A DNA stretch of 64,000 bases from Amia ocellicauda (Eukaryota > Chordata > Actinopteri > Amiiformes > Amiidae): NCBI RefSeq assembly GCF_036373705.1, contig NW_027102723.1:62001-126000 (forward strand), written 5' to 3'. The notes below the pieces were generated by a model, which saw only the letters and a list, made by a program, of their open reading frames with translations, made no database searches and was not told the origin of the DNA. Below, in pieces: positions 1 to 12,868 of the stretch. Each line of letters starts with the position of its first letter. Within the stretch, counting starts at the first letter, position 1. Position numbers and translations under genes: made by a program.

Positions 1-72
1 GGTAGAGCGGAGGACTGTAGGTTTCAGACAGCGGGCATCCTTAGGTCGCTGGTTCAATTCCGGCTCGAAGGA
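1..72 (+). tRNA. tRNA-Tyr (GTA), intron-containing, 5' end outside window
   Basis: From the D arm onward this matches vertebrate tRNA-Tyr: anticodon GTA, a 16-nt intron after position 37, a B box and an acceptor end CGAAGG plus discriminator A. The first 17 bases lie before the window start. No break is seen in the visible part. Confidence 0.9.
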
Positions 73-307
73 AGGCGTGATTATGGTTTGACATCGGTTT
101 TGGACGAGCTCCCAAATGTCAAGCCATTGGAATTGCATGAGGACAAGGAGAAAACACCGGAAATTCGGATTTGCTGTGGAGAACTCGCATTGCCCAAACA
201 TCTCATATGCATGTGACCCTTTTCACCCTGAGCCCTGTTTTTTAAACCGGCCAGAAAGCGGTCTGGAACAATCATGAAGCCAACACATTGTGAAGCACTT
301 CACTGAA

Positions 308-368
308 GCCCGGGTAGCTCAGCCGGTAGAGCATCAGACTTTTAATCTGAGGGTCCAGGGTTCGGGCG
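308..368 (+). pseudogene. tRNA-Lys (TTT) with T arm deletion, unit 1
   Basis: The acceptor, D and anticodon (TTT) arms match the copies in other units, but 12 bp spanning the T loop and 3' T stem are missing, so the gene is 61 nt instead of 73. The B box is cut, so neither transcription nor folding is expected. The deletion sits between short direct TTCG repeats, which suggests slippage. Confidence 0.88.
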
Positions 369-875
369 CCTTGTTGACCGAGAGCCATGATGGTGAAAAG
401 CCTGGATGGCCTTCCAGGTGACAATGAAATATGCAGTTGTGTCTAGGCAAGGTGTCTAGTCCTCTTTGCTTCTTTCGGCAAATATCCAGCCTGGGCAAGT
501 GTTGTCTTCCAGAGGCAAGTCAAGCCAGGAACTCTGAGAGATGTTTTTGCCGTTGACGACGTGTCACTTTAGAACAGCACAACATGCATCTCTACTTGAC
601 TTGGCACAATCTGTGAGGGTTGGGCCAACACAACGTGTCCACACATTTGCAGGCGTCTTGAAATACTTGGAATGACCTGTGGCCCCATGCCATGCAGAAG
701 TCCACAGCTATGCGTGTCAGCATGCTCTGCTCCTCATCCCCAATGTGCCACTTGTAAGAACTTTGTAAAAAGCGACAGAGAACATGATCAGCAAAGAAAC
801 ACAATTCTCCTGAGAACGACAATCATCGTGCCGATCGTAATCTCAGTGCATACCTGGATGCCCAACAAGCCAAGC

Positions 876-1890
876 CAGTGGTTCCCAAGCGTTGTAATGC
901 CACGGCACACTTTGCTGAGACCAAAAACCTTCGCGGCGCACCAACATGAAAAAAAAAAAAAAGGATTTACTAGGTATTGTCTCACCTGAATGGCAACAGG
1001 CTGCTAAAACTATTATCACACGCACATTGCATGTTAAAGTATGTCAGTAAGGGAGTAATTAAAAGGGCAAATGTGTGAAGTGCAAGGAGTGGCCCTTAGT
1101 GGTTAGGTAAAAAAGTACACAGACAAACTAAATAATCCCTTGATACAAATCATTTATTTAGTGCAGACAGACCAAGACCAGCCACAATAAACTATTCGCA
1201 GTAAATATAAATTCACAGCAAAATAGGTTCAGTTCACAATATCCTATAACAAGCTGCACAAAGGCAGCGCTAGCAGTGGAAAGAACGAAGAACTGCAGGA
1301 GAAACGCCGGGGCTATTTAGAGCCCGATTATTCAACACAGAGGGGGAAAACCAAGGCCAAATGAGACTTAGAGGAACAGGAGACATCCAACAACAGTATA
1401 AAGATGAAAAGGAATTCACCACATGTCCCTTTAATCAATTGCCTTGCAGTTCCACTGTGTAGCGTTATGTTGGGTGTATTTTGATAAGAGCATTTGGGCT
1501 CTGAGCTGAAGCACTGATCTAAAGAAGACCTCTCCACCCCCAAAGTTATCAGATTTCCTTTGCTCATCAGCTTGGAACTGGTTTGCATCAAAGTGACAGT
1601 TTTGGGGAGGATGGCACCGAGAAGAGGCCAAATAGGTTGAATCCTGCTATGAGATGTCTGGAGAAAGGGGCCTGTAGGTGATAAAAACTCTTTGAAGTGG
1701 ACGAGAGCCGAAATCCCGACATAGAGCTACGAACCCGGGCCAACCGGCATTTCCAAAAGATGGCATGGATTGACATCAGTCATAAATCAAGCCCCCCTCC
1801 ATTAGGACACTGGGGGCTGAAACCGAAATCCAATCTCAAGAACTCAAGAACCAATCACCTATTGATCTGACAGACTATAAGGAACAGTGC

Positions 1891-1936
<46 letters not shown>

Positions 1937-3562
1937 TTTCTCTCTCACCTGAACCAGTAACTCGCTGCCACAGCTCAACCTGTAGCTCTGTTGCCCGAAC
2001 CGGAACCAGAAACCAACCAAGTCTTTGCCGGCAACAGAAGAGTTAAACTGGGAGAAGGAGATTGAGCCGTACGAAGAATTCTTTTAAAGGACTTTATTAA
2101 ATAAAGAACTTTACAGACTGCGCATGCCCGCCTGTGCCCACCTGATCAGTGGAGTTTTACAGCTGGACAATTGAGTAAGTCGAATGTATATGAAAGTGTT
2201 CAGTCATTTAAATAGCTATTTGAGTCTTAAGAAACTTGACCCTTGGAACGAACAGGGCCCTGCTTTCCTCAAAGACTTTGTCTTCAAGTAACTACGGTGG
2301 AACCCTGCTTACAAAGAAGATTTTGTGCACAACCTTGGAGCCTTCAAACCAGTGGAAAATCTGTTTGGAAAAGACTCTAATTTCGCGAAACCCCAATTTC
2401 CAGGTGCATCGACTGAGTGGAAGTTCTTGGACAAAGCCGAACCGCACTGCCTTTGTTCCAAACCACACGGACCATGTGTCGTGTGCTGTGATCTGAGCCC
2501 GAAGACAGAGAGGCCTCTCTGCGACGAAGTTCAGATAAGTTTAACAGTTTGGAGTTCATGATTCATGACATTTGAGAAATCAATTAGAAATGTTATTCTG
2601 TGATTCAAAACTCTAGAATGTGTAATATCATTTAGTTTTCTTAAATATAAATGTGTGTTGCATTAAACTGTTTTGTTGATAATTTTAGAAATAAAATCTG
2701 TCAACCCCGAGAAATATCTTCTCATTCCTGTTTAACTGTTTAGTCTGAAATTGACACAAGTCAATAGACGTTAGATTATTGGTGGCCCTGCCTATCCTTG
2801 ATCATTGAATAATAATCAGTTAAGGGAAATTGTGGTAACAAGTAATGATAGGATCTTTCTCGGCACCTAAACGTAAATGAGACTGATATATATATAACGA
2901 GAAGTTACCTGACATAAATACTAACCTGCGTAGTTATTTAATGTCTGACTAACAATACTAACGAGAGACTCACCTTCGTCTTACTAACCGGTATTGTAGT
3001 TAATGTGTTTATAACCTTTTTTGTTTAACGATTTGTGTGTTATCATATGCGATCCCATGGTCTTTGATTTGGTCACGGAAGTGATTTGTCTTTGATTTGT
3101 TGATCTAGAGTTGAATTTTAATTAGCTTTTCCCTTTTGTATAATTAGTGTAGTGCTACATTTAGTCTTTGTTTTTGAATAAATTGAACAATTTATATCTT
3201 TGGAATTGGTGTCTGTGTCCAATTATCACAGAAATTGAGTTCTACAAGATTCCAGGATTCGTGATAAGGTGATACTATAAATTCACTTCTTAAATTGAAA
3301 TTTATAAGTGTACCTTACGATACAACTGATAGCACTGCAACTCAGTGTAGGTGTGCGTTCAGTCCGGCAAACACAACATTTCAGTTATGAAACGCTTTCT
3401 ACAGGTGATGTATAAATGTAATATTTTCACACATTTGAATAAGTTTGATTTGATACAAGATTTATGAAGTTGACCAAACAAAATGACATAATATTTTTCA
3501 GGGGATAAAAATCTCACGACACAATTGGGTAGTCCTCACGGCACACGGGTTGAAAACCACTG
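876..3562 (+). mobile_element. hAT-like non-autonomous element, unit 1 (reference copy)
   Basis: The ends are CAGTGGTTCCCAA and TTGAAAACCACTG, an imperfect terminal inverted repeat of hAT type. The 8-bp flank AGCCAAGC is repeated exactly at 868-875 and 3563-3570, the target duplication length of hAT transposases. ACGGCACAC occurs near both ends. Without the LTR inside it the element is about 0.8 kb and has no transposase, so it must have been mobilised in trans. A poly-A run lies near 950-961. Confidence 0.9.
1458..3324 (+). mobile_element. Solo LTR, family A, nested in the hAT of unit 1
   Basis: Fossil LTR of 1867 bp. The ends are TGTAGCGT and ACGATACA, nearly perfect inverted repeats of TG...CA type, and the 4-bp duplication ACTG lies on both sides. 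No internal coding part is present, so this is a solo LTR left by recombination. The family is a long-LTR retroelement, Gypsy or endogenous retrovirus; which one cannot be told from the LTR alone. Another copy of the family lies at 27344-29201 with a strip of internal sequence attached. Confidence 0.88.
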
Positions 3563-3632
3563 AGCCAAGCCACGGTGCCTCTTGGCTTTGCACGGCCACT
3601 GAGACTGCCAGGGGAAGACGGTGAGAAGCTTC

Positions 3633-3721
3633 CCTTCGATAGCTCAGTTGGTAGAGCGGAGGACTGTAGGTTTCAGACAGCGGGCATCCTTAGGTCGCTG
3701 GTTCAATTCCGGCTCGAAGGA
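3633..3721 (+). tRNA. tRNA-Tyr (GTA) with 16-nt intron, unit 2
   Basis: 89 bp. The acceptor stem CCTTCGA pairs with TCGAAGG, discriminator A. Anticodon GTA is at 3666-3668. The intron at 3670-3685 lies between positions 37 and 38, the conserved place for eukaryotic nuclear tRNA-Tyr introns. The A box (TAGCTCAGTTGG) and B box (GGTTCAATTCC) are both present. A T4 run at 3747-3750, 26 nt past the gene, is a plausible Pol III terminator. All stems pair, so the gene looks functional. Confidence 0.96.
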
Positions 3722-3956
3722 AGGAGTGATTATGGTTTGACATCGGTTTTGGACGAGCTCCCAAATGTCAAGCCATTGGAATTGCATGAGGACAAGGAGA
3801 AAACACCGGAAATTCGGATTTGCTGTGGAGAACTCGCATTGCCCAAACATCTCATATGCATGTGACCCTTTTCACCCTGAGCCCTGTTTTTTAAACCGGC
3901 CAGAAAGCGGTCTGGAACAATCATGAAGCCAACACATTGTGAAGCACTTCACTGAA

Positions 3957-4029
3957 GCCCGGGTAGCTCAGCCGGTAGAGCATCAGACTTTTAATCTGAG
4001 GGTCCAGGGTTCGAGTCCCTGTTCGGGTG
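3957..4029 (+). tRNA. tRNA-Lys (TTT), unit 2
   Basis: 73 bp matching vertebrate tRNA-Lys(TTT): D arm GCTCAGCCGGTAGAGC, anticodon loop CTTTTAA, B box GGTTCGAGTCC. The acceptor stem GCCCGGG faces TTCGGGT and pairs with three G.U wobbles, somewhat weaker than usual. No T4 run follows closely; the first T5 is at 4205-4209, so the trailer would be long. Confidence 0.94.
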
Positions 4030-4536
4030 CCTTGTTGACCGAGAGCCATGATGGTGAAAAGCCTGGATGGCCTTCCAGGTGACAATGAAATATGCAGTTG
4101 TGTCTAGGCAAGGTGTCTAGTCCTCTTTGCTTCTTTCGGCAAATATCCAGCCTGGGCAAGTGTTGTCTTCCAGAGGCAAGTCAAGCCAGGAACTCTGAGA
4201 GATGTTTTTGCCGTTGACGACGTGTCACTTTAGAACAGCACAACATGCATCTCTACTTGACTTGGCACAATCTGTGAGGGTTGGGCCAACACAACGTGTC
4301 CACACATTTGCAGGCGTCTTGAAATACTTGGAATGACCTGTGGCCCCATGCCATGCAGAAGTCCACAGCTATGCGTGTCAGCATGCTCTGCTCCTCATCC
4401 CCAATGTGCCACTTGTAAGAACTTTGTAAAAAGCGACAGAGAACATGATCAGCAAAGAAACACAATTCTCCTGAGAACGACAATCATCGTGCCGATCGTA
4501 ATCTCAGTGCATACCTGGATGCCCAACAAGCCAAGC

Positions 4537-5551
4537 CAGTGGTTCCCAAGCGTTGTAATGCCACGGCACACTTTGCTGAGACCAAAAACCTTCGCGGCGC
4601 ACCAACATGAAAAAAAAAAAAAAGGATTTACTAGGTATTGTCTCACCTGAATGGCAACAGGCTGCTAAAACTATTATCACACGCACATTGCATGTTAAAG
4701 TATGTCAGTAAGGGAGTAATTAAAAGGGCAAATGTGTGAAGTGCAAGGAGTGGCCCTTAGTGGTTAGGTAAAAAAGTACACAGACAAACTAAATAATCCC
4801 TTGATACAAATCATTTATTTAGTGCAGACAGACCAAGACCAACCACAATAAACTATTCGCAGTAAATATAAATTCACAGCAAAATAGGTTCAGTTCACAA
4901 TATCCTATAACAAGCTGCACAAAGGCAGCGCTAGCAGTGGAAAGAACGAAGAACTGCAGGAGAAACGCCGGGGCTATTTAGAGCCCGATTATTCAACACA
5001 GAGGGGGAAAACCAAGGCCAAATGAGACTTAGAGGAACAGGAGACATCCAACAACAGTATAAAGATGAAAAGGAATTCACCACATGTCCCTTTAATCAAT
5101 TGCCTTGCAGTTCCACTGTGTAGCGTTATGTTGGGTGTATTTTGATAAGAGCATTTGGGCTCTGAGCTGAAACACTGATCTAAAGAAGACCTCTCCACCC
5201 CCAAAGTTATCAGATTTCCTTTGCTCATCAGCTTGGAACTGGTTTGCATCAAAGTGACAGTTTTGGGGAGGATGGCACCGAGAAGAGGCCAAATAGGTTG
5301 AATCCTGCTATGAGATGTCTGGAGAAAGGGGCCTGTAGGTGATAAAAACTCTTTGAAGTGGACGAGAGCCGAAATCCCGACATAGAGCTACGAACCCGGG
5401 CCAACCGGCATTTCCAAAAGATGGCATGGATTGACATCAGTCATAAATCAAGCCCCCCTCCATTAGGACACTGGGGGCTGAAACCGAAATCCAATCTCAA
5501 GAACTCAAGAACCAATCACCTATTGATCTGACAGACTATAAGGAACAGTGC

Positions 5552-5597
<46 letters not shown>

Positions 5598-7223
5598 TTT
5601 CTCTCTCACCTGAACCAGTAACTCGCTGCCACAGCTCAACCTGTAGCTCTGTTGCCCGAACCGGAACCAGAAACCAACCAAGTCTTTGCCGGCAACAGAA
5701 GAGTTAAACTGGGAGAAGGAGATTGAGCCGTACGAAGAATTCTTTTAAAGGACTTTATTAAATAAAGAACTTTACAGACTGCGCATGCCCGCCTGTGCCC
5801 ACCTGATCAGTGGAGTTTTACAGCTGGACAATTGAGTAAGTCGAATGTATATGAAAGTGTTCAGTCATTTAAATAGCTATTTGAGTCTTAAGAAACTTGA
5901 CCCTTGGAACGAACAGGGCCCTGCTTTCCTCAAAGACTTTGTCTTCAAGTAACTACGGTGGAACCCTGCTTACAAAGAAGATTTTGTGCACAACCTTGGA
6001 GCCTTCAAACCAGTGGAAAATCTGTTAGGAAAAGACTCTAATTTCGCGAAACCCCAACTTCCAGGTGCTTCGACTGAGTGGAAGTTCTTGGACAAAGCCG
6101 AACCGCACTGCCTTTGTTCCAAACCACACGGACCATGTGCCGTGTGCTGTGATCTGAGCCCGAAGACAGAGAGGCCTCTCTGCGACGAAGTTCAGATAAG
6201 TTTAACAGTTTGGAGTTCATGATTCATGACATTTGAGAAATCAATTAGAAATGTTATTCTGTGATTCAAAACTCTAGAATGTGTAATATCATTTAGTTTT
6301 CTTAAATATAAATGTGTGTTGCATTAAACTGTTTTGTTGATAATTTTAGAAATAAAATCTGTCAACCCCGAGAAATATCTTCTCATTCCTGTTTAACTGT
6401 TTAGTCTGAAATTGACACAAGTCAATAGACGTTAGATTATTGGTGGCCCTGCCTATCCTTGATCATTGAATAATAATCAGTTAAGGGAAATTGTGGTAAC
6501 AAGTAACGATAGGATCTTTCTCGGCACCTAAACGTAAATGAGACTGATATATATATAACGAGAAGTTACCTGACATAAATACTAACCTGCGTAGTTATTT
6601 AATGTCTGACTAACAATACTAACGAGAGACTCACCTTCGTCTTACTAACCGGTATTGTAGTTAATGTGTTTATAACCTTTTTTGTTAAACGATTTGTGTG
6701 CTATCATATGCGATCCCATGGTCTTTGATTTGGTCACGGAAGTGATTTGTCTTTGATTTGTTGATCTAGAGTTGAATTTTAATTAGCTTTTCCCTTTTGT
6801 ATAATTAGTGTAGTGCTACATTTAGTCTTTGTTTTTGAATAAATTTAACAATTTATATCTTTGGAATTGGTGTCTGTGTCCAATTATTACAGAAATTGAG
6901 TTCTACAAGATTCCAGGATTCGTGATAAGGTGATACTATAAATTCACTTCTTAAATTGAAATTTATAAGTGTACCTTACGATACAACTGATAGCACTGCA
7001 ACTCAGTGTAGGTGTGCGTTCAGTCCGGCAAACACAACAATTCAGTTATGAAACGCTTTCTACAGGTGATGTATAAATGTAATATTTTCACACATTTGAA
7101 TAAGTTTGATTTGATACAAGATTTATGAAGTTGACCAAACAAAATGACATAATATTTTTCAGGGGATAAAAATCTCACGACACAATTGGGTAGTCCTCAC
7201 GGCACACGGGTTGAAAACCACTG
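4537..7223 (+). mobile_element. hAT-like element, unit 2
   Basis: Same ends and AGCCAAGC flanks (4529-4536 and 7224-7231) as in unit 1, with the LTR inside. The left arm of the hAT is about 0.58 kb and the right arm about 0.23 kb. Confidence 0.9.
5119..6985 (+). mobile_element. Solo LTR, family A, unit 2
   Basis: Fossil LTR of 1867 bp, same insertion point and ACTG duplication as in unit 1, and nearly identical to it. Confidence 0.88.
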
Positions 7224-7293
7224 AGCCAAGCCACGGTGCTTCTTGGCTTTGCACGGCCACTGAGACTGCCAGGGGAAGACGGTGAGAAGCTTC

Positions 7294-7382
7294 CCTTCGA
7301 TAGCTCAGTTGGTAGAGCGGAGGACTGTAGGTTTCAGGCAGCGGGCATCCTTAGGTCGCTGGTTCAATTCCGGCTCGAAGGA
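7294..7382 (+). tRNA. tRNA-Tyr (GTA) with intron, unit 3
   Basis: Same structure as the unit 2 copy; the intron differs by one base (GGCAG instead of GACAG). All stems pair. Confidence 0.95.
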
Positions 7383-7608
7383 AGGCGTGATTATGGTTTG
7401 ACATCGGTTTTGGACGAGCTCCCAAATGTCAAGCCATTGGAATTGCATGAGGACAAGGAGAAAACACCGGAAATTCGGATTTGCTGTGGAGAACTCGCAT
7501 TGCCCAAACATCTCATATGCATGTGACCCTGAGCCCAGTTTTCTAAACCGGCCAGAAAGCGGTCTGGAACAATCATGAAGCCAACACATTGTGAAGCACT
7601 TCACTGAA

Positions 7609-7681
7609 GCCGGGGTAGCTCAGCCGGTAGAGCATCAGACTTTTAATCTGAGGGTCCAGGGTTCGAGTCCCTGTTCGGGCG
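7609..7681 (+). tRNA. tRNA-Lys (TTT), unit 3
   Basis: 73 bp, intact anticodon and B box. The acceptor stem starts GCCGGGG instead of GCCCGGG, giving a G-G mismatch at pair 4, so stability is reduced. Confidence 0.9.
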
Positions 7682-8188
7682 TCTTGTTGACCGAGGGCCA
7701 TGATGGTGAAAAGCCTGGATGGCCTTCCAGGTGACAATGAAATATGCAGTTGCGTCTAGGCAAGGTGTCTAGTCCTCTTTGCTTCTTTCGGCAAATATCC
7801 AGCCTGGGCAAGTGTTGTCTTCCAGAGGCAAGTCAAGCCAGGAACTCTGAGAGATGTTTTTGCCGTTGACGACGTGTCACTTTAGAACAGCACAACATGC
7901 ATCTCTACTTGACTTGGCACAATCTGTGAGGGTTGGGCCAACACAACGTGTCCACACATTTGCAGGCGTCTTGAAATACTTGGAATGACCTGTGGCCCCA
8001 TGCCATGCAGAAGTCCACAGCTATGCGTGTCAGCATGCTCTGCTCTTCATCCCCAATGTGCCACTTGTAAGAACTGTGTAAAAAGCGACAGAGAACGTGA
8101 TCAGCAAAGAAACACAATTCTCCTGAGAACAACAATCATCGTGCCGATCGTAATCTCAGTGCATACCTGGATGCCCAACAAGCCAAGC

Positions 8189-10854
8189 CAGTGGTTCCCA
8201 AGCGTTGTAATGCCACGGCACACTTTGCTGAGATAAAAAAACCTTCGCGGCGCACCAACATGAAAAAAAAAAAAAAGGATTTACTAGGTATTGTCTCACC
8301 TGAATGGCAACAGGCTGCTAAAACTATTATCACACGCACATTGCATGTTAAAGTATGTCAGTAAGGGAGTAATTAAAAGGGCAAATGTGTGAAGTGCAAG
8401 GAGTGGCCCTTAGTGGTTAGGTAAAAAAGTACACAGACAAACTAAATAATCCCTTGATACAAATCATTTATTTAGTGCAGACAGACCAAGACCAGCCACA
8501 ATAAACTATTCGCAGTAAATATAAATTCACAGCAAAATAGGTTCAGTTCACAATATCCTATAACAAGCTGCACAAAGGCAGCGCTAGCAGTGGAAAGAAC
8601 GAAGAACTGCAGAAGAAACGCCGGGGCTATTTAGAGCCCGATTATTCAACACAGAGGGGGAAAACCAAGGCCAAATGAGACTTAGAGGAACAGGAGACAT
8701 CCAACAACAGTATAAAGATAAAAAGGAATTCACCACATGTCCCTTTAATCAATTGCCTTGCAGTTCCACTGTGTAGCGTTATGTTGGGTGTATTTTGATA
8801 AGAGCATTTGGGCTCTGAGCTGAAGCACTGATCTAAAGAAGACCTCTCCACCCCCAAAGTTATCAGATTTCCTTTGCTCATCAGCTTGGAACTGGTTTGC
8901 ATCAAAGTGACAGTTTTGGGGAGGATGGCACCGAGAAGAGGCCAAATAGGTTGAATCCTGCTATGAGATGTCTGGAGAAAGGGGCCTGTAGGTGATAAAA
9001 ACTCTTTGAAGTGGACGAGAGCCGAAATCCCGACATAGAGCTACGAACCCGGGCCAACCGGCATTTCCAAATGATGGCATGGATTGACATCAGTCATAAA
9101 TCAAGCCCCCCTCCATTAGGACACTGGGGGCTGAAACCGAAATCCAATCTCAAGAACTCAAGAACCAATCACCTACTGATCTGACAGACTATAAGGAACA
9201 GTGCACAGTCTCTCTCTCTCTCTCTCTCTTTCTCTCTCACCTGAACCAGTAACTCGCTGCCACAGCTCAACCTGTAGCTCTGTTGCCCGAACCAGAACCA
9301 GAAACCAACCAAGTCTTTGCCGGCAACAGAAGAGTTAAACTGGGAGAAGTAGATTGAGCCGTACGAAGAATTCTATTAAAGGACTATATTAAAGAAAGAA
9401 CTTTACAGACTGCGCATGCCCGCCTGTGCCCACCTGATCAGTGGAGTTTTACAGCTGGACAATTGAGAAAGTCGAATGTATATGAAAGTGTTCAGTCATT
9501 TAAATAGCTATTTGAGTCTTAAGAAACTTGACCCTTGGAACGAACAGGGCCCTGCTTTCCTCAAAGACTTTGTCTTCAAGTAACTACGGTGGAACCCTGC
9601 TTACAAAGAAGATTTTGTGCACAACCTTGGAGCCTTCAAACCAGTGGAAAATCTGTTTGGAAAAGACTCTAATTTCGCGAAACCCCAATTTCCAGGTGCA
9701 TCGACTGAGTGGAAGTTCTTGGACAAAGCCGAACCGCACTGCCTTTGTTCCAAACCACACGGACCATATGCCGTGTGCTGTGATCTGAGCCCGAAGACAG
9801 AGAGGCCTCTCTGCGACGAAGTTCAGATAAGTTTAACAGTTTGGAGTTCATGATTCATGACATTTGAGAAATCAATTAGAAATGTTATTCTGTGATTCAA
9901 AACTCTAGAATGTGTAATATCATTTAGTTTTCTTAAATATAAATGTGTGTTGCATTAAACTGTTTTGTTGATAATTTTAGAAATAAAATCTGTCAACCCC
10001 GAGAAATATCTTCTCATTCCTGTTTAACTGTTTAGTCTGAAATTGACACAAGTCAATAGACGTTAGATTATTGGTGGCCCTGCCTATCCTTGATCATTGA
10101 ATAATAATCAGTTAAGGGAAATTGTGGTAACAAGTAATGATAGGATCTTTCTCGGCACCTAAACGTAAATGAGACTGATATATATATAACGAGAAGTTAC
10201 CTGACATAAATACTAACCTGCGTAGTTATTTAATGTCTGACTAACAATACTAACGAGAGACTCACCTTCGTCTTACTAACCGGTATTGTAGTTAATGTGT
10301 TTATAACCTTTTTTGTTTAACGATTTGTGTGTTATCATATGCGATCCCATGGTCTTTGATTTGGTCACGGAAGTGATTTGTCTTTGATTTGTTGATCTAG
10401 AGTTGAATTTTAATTAGCTTTTCCCTTTTGTATAATTAGTGTAGTGCTACATTTAGTCTTTGTTTTTGAATAAATTTAACAATTTATATCTTTGGAATTG
10501 GTGTCTGTGTCCAATTATTACAGAAATTGAGTTCTACAAGATTCCAGGATTCGTGATAAGGTGATACTATAAATTCACTTCTTAAATTGAAATTTATAAG
10601 TGTACCTTACGATACAACTGATAGCACTGCAACTCAGTGTAGGTGTGCGTTCAGTCCGGCAAACACAACATTTCAGTTATGAAACGCTTTCTACAGGTGA
10701 TGTATAAATGTAATATTTTCACACATTTGAATAAGTTTGATTTGATACAAGATTTATGAAGTTGACCAAACAAAATGACATAATATTTTTCAGGGGATAA
10801 AAATCTCACGACACAATTGGGTAGTCCTCACGGCACACGGGTTGAAAACCACTG
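8189..10854 (+). mobile_element. hAT-like element, unit 3
   Basis: Bounded by CAGTGG and CCACTG, with AGCCAAGC on both sides (8181-8188 and 10855-10862). Confidence 0.9.
8772..10616 (+). mobile_element. Solo LTR, family A, unit 3
   Basis: Fossil LTR at the shared insertion point with ACTG flanks; the CT tract is shorter than in units 1-2. Confidence 0.87.
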
Positions 10855-10924
10855 AGCCAAGCCACGGTGCTTCTTGGCTTTGCACGGCCACTGAGACTGC
10901 CAGGGGAAGACGGTGAGAAGCTTC

Positions 10925-11013
10925 CCTTCGATAGCTCAGTTGGTAGAGCGGAGGACTGTAGGTTTCAGACAGCGGGCATCCTTAGGTCGCTGGTTCAATT
11001 CCGGCTCGAAGGA
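10925..11013 (+). tRNA. tRNA-Tyr (GTA) with intron, unit 4
   Basis: Identical in the mature part to the unit 2 copy; the intron is the GACAG form. Confidence 0.95.
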
Positions 11014-11248
11014 AGGCGTGATTATGGCTTGACATCGGTTTTGGACGAGCTCCCAAATGTCAAGCCATTGGAATTGCATGAGGACAAGGAGAAAACACCG
11101 GAAATTCGGATTTGCTGTGGAGAACTCGCATTGCCCAAACATCTCATATGCATGTGACCCTTTTCACCCTGAGCCCAGTTTTCTAAACCGGCCAGAAAGC
11201 GGTCTGGAACAATCATGAAGCCAACACATTGTGAAGCACTTCACTGAA

Positions 11249-11321
11249 GCCCGGGTAGCTCAGCCGGTAGAGCATCAGACTTTTAATCTGAGGATCCAGG
11301 GTTCGAGTCCCTGTTCGGGCG
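11249..11321 (+). tRNA. tRNA-Lys (TTT), unit 4
   Basis: 73 bp. One change in the variable region (AGGATCC for AGGGTCC). The acceptor 3' side TTCGGGC restores the G1-C72 pair that is wobble in unit 2. Confidence 0.93.
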
Positions 11322-11808
11322 CCTTGTTGACCGAGGGCCATGATGGTGAAAAGCCTGGATGGCCTTCCAGGTGACAATGAAATATGCAGTTGCGTCTATG
11401 CAAGGTGTCTAGTCCTCTTTGCTTCTTTCGGCAAATATCCAGCCTGGGCAAGTCAAGCCAGGAACTCTGAGAGATGTTTTTGCCGTTGACGACGTGTCAC
11501 TTTAGAACAGCACAACATGCATCTCTACTTGATTTGGCACAATCTGTGAGGGTTGGGCCAACACAACGTGTCCACACATTTGCAGGCGTCTTGAAATACT
11601 TGGAATGACCTGTGGCCCCATGCCATGCAGAAGTCCACAGCTATGCGTGTCAGCATGCTCTGCTCCTCATCCCCAATGTGCTACTTGTAAGAACTGTATA
11701 AAAAGCGACAGAGAACGTGATCAGCAAAGAAACACAATTCTCCTGAGAACGACAATCATCGTGCCGATCGTAATCTCAGTGCATACCTGGATGCCCAACA
11801 AGCCAAGC

Positions 11809-12827
11809 CAGTGGTTCCCAAGCGTTGTAATGCCACGGCACACTTTGCTGAGACCAAAAACCTTCGCGGCGCACCAACATGAAAAAAAAAAAAAAGGATT
11901 TACTAGGTATTGTCTCACCTGAATGGCAACAGGCTGCTAAAGCTATTATCACACGCACATTGCATGTTAAAGTATGTCAGTAAGGGAGTAATTAAAAGGG
12001 CAAATGTGTGAAGTGCAAGGAGTGGCCCTTAGTGGTTAAGTAAAAAAGTACACAGACAAACTAAATAATCCCTTGATACATATCATTTATTTAGTGCAGA
12101 CAGACCAAGACCAGCCACAATAAACTATTCGCAGTAAATATAAATTCACAGCAAAATAGGTTCAGTTCACAATATCCTATAACAAGCTGCACAAAGGCAG
12201 CGCTAGCAGTGGAAAGAACGAAGAACTGCAGGAGAAACGCCGGGGCTATTTAGAGCCCGATTATTCAACACAGAGGGGGAAAACCAAGGCCAAATGAGAC
12301 TTAGAGGAACAGGAGACATCCAACAACAGTATAAAGATAAAAAGGAATTCACCACATGTCCCTTTAATCAATTGCCTTGCAGTTCCACTGTGTAGCATTA
12401 TGTTGGGTGTATTTTGATAAGAGCATTTGGGCTCTGAGCTGAAGCACTGATCTAAAGAAGACCTCTCCACCCCCAAAGTTATCAGATTTCCTTTGCTCAT
12501 CAGCTTGGAACTGGTTTGCATCAAAGTGACAGTTTTGGGGAGGATGGCACCGAGAAGAGGCCAAATAGGTTGAATCCTGCTATGAGATGTCTGGAGAAAG
12601 GGGCCTGTAGGTGATAAAAACTCTTTGAAGTGGACGAGAGCCGAAATCCCGACATAGAGCTACGAACCCGGGCCAACCGGCATTTCCAAAAGATGGCATG
12701 GATTGACATCAGTCATAAATCAAGCCCCCCTCCATTAGGACACTGGGGGCTGAAACCGAAATCCAATCTCAAGAACTCAAGAACCAATCACCTATTGATC
12801 TGACAGACTATAAGGAACAGTGCACAG

Positions 12828-12868
<41 letters not shown>

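Larger units (their letters stand above)
1..3632 (+). repeat. Array unit 1 (type A, left edge cut by window)
   Basis: Starts inside tRNA-Tyr. Its tRNA-Lys has lost 12 bp of the T arm. The hAT and LTR are complete with matching duplications (868-875 and 3563-3570 for the hAT; 1454-1457 and 3325-3328 for the LTR). A CT microsatellite lies near 1891-1946 inside the LTR. Confidence 0.9.
3633..7293 (+). repeat. Array unit 2 (type A, complete)
   Basis: 3661 bp, with both tRNA genes intact, so it is the best reference unit. Between tRNA-Lys and the hAT (4030-4536) I recognise nothing. Open frames there, such as one of 76 codons on the minus strand, persist only because the units are near-identical. 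Confidence 0.92.
7294..10924 (+). repeat. Array unit 3 (type A)
   Basis: 3631 bp. Shorter than unit 2 mainly through a shorter CT microsatellite in the LTR and a few missing bases between the tRNA genes. Confidence 0.92.
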
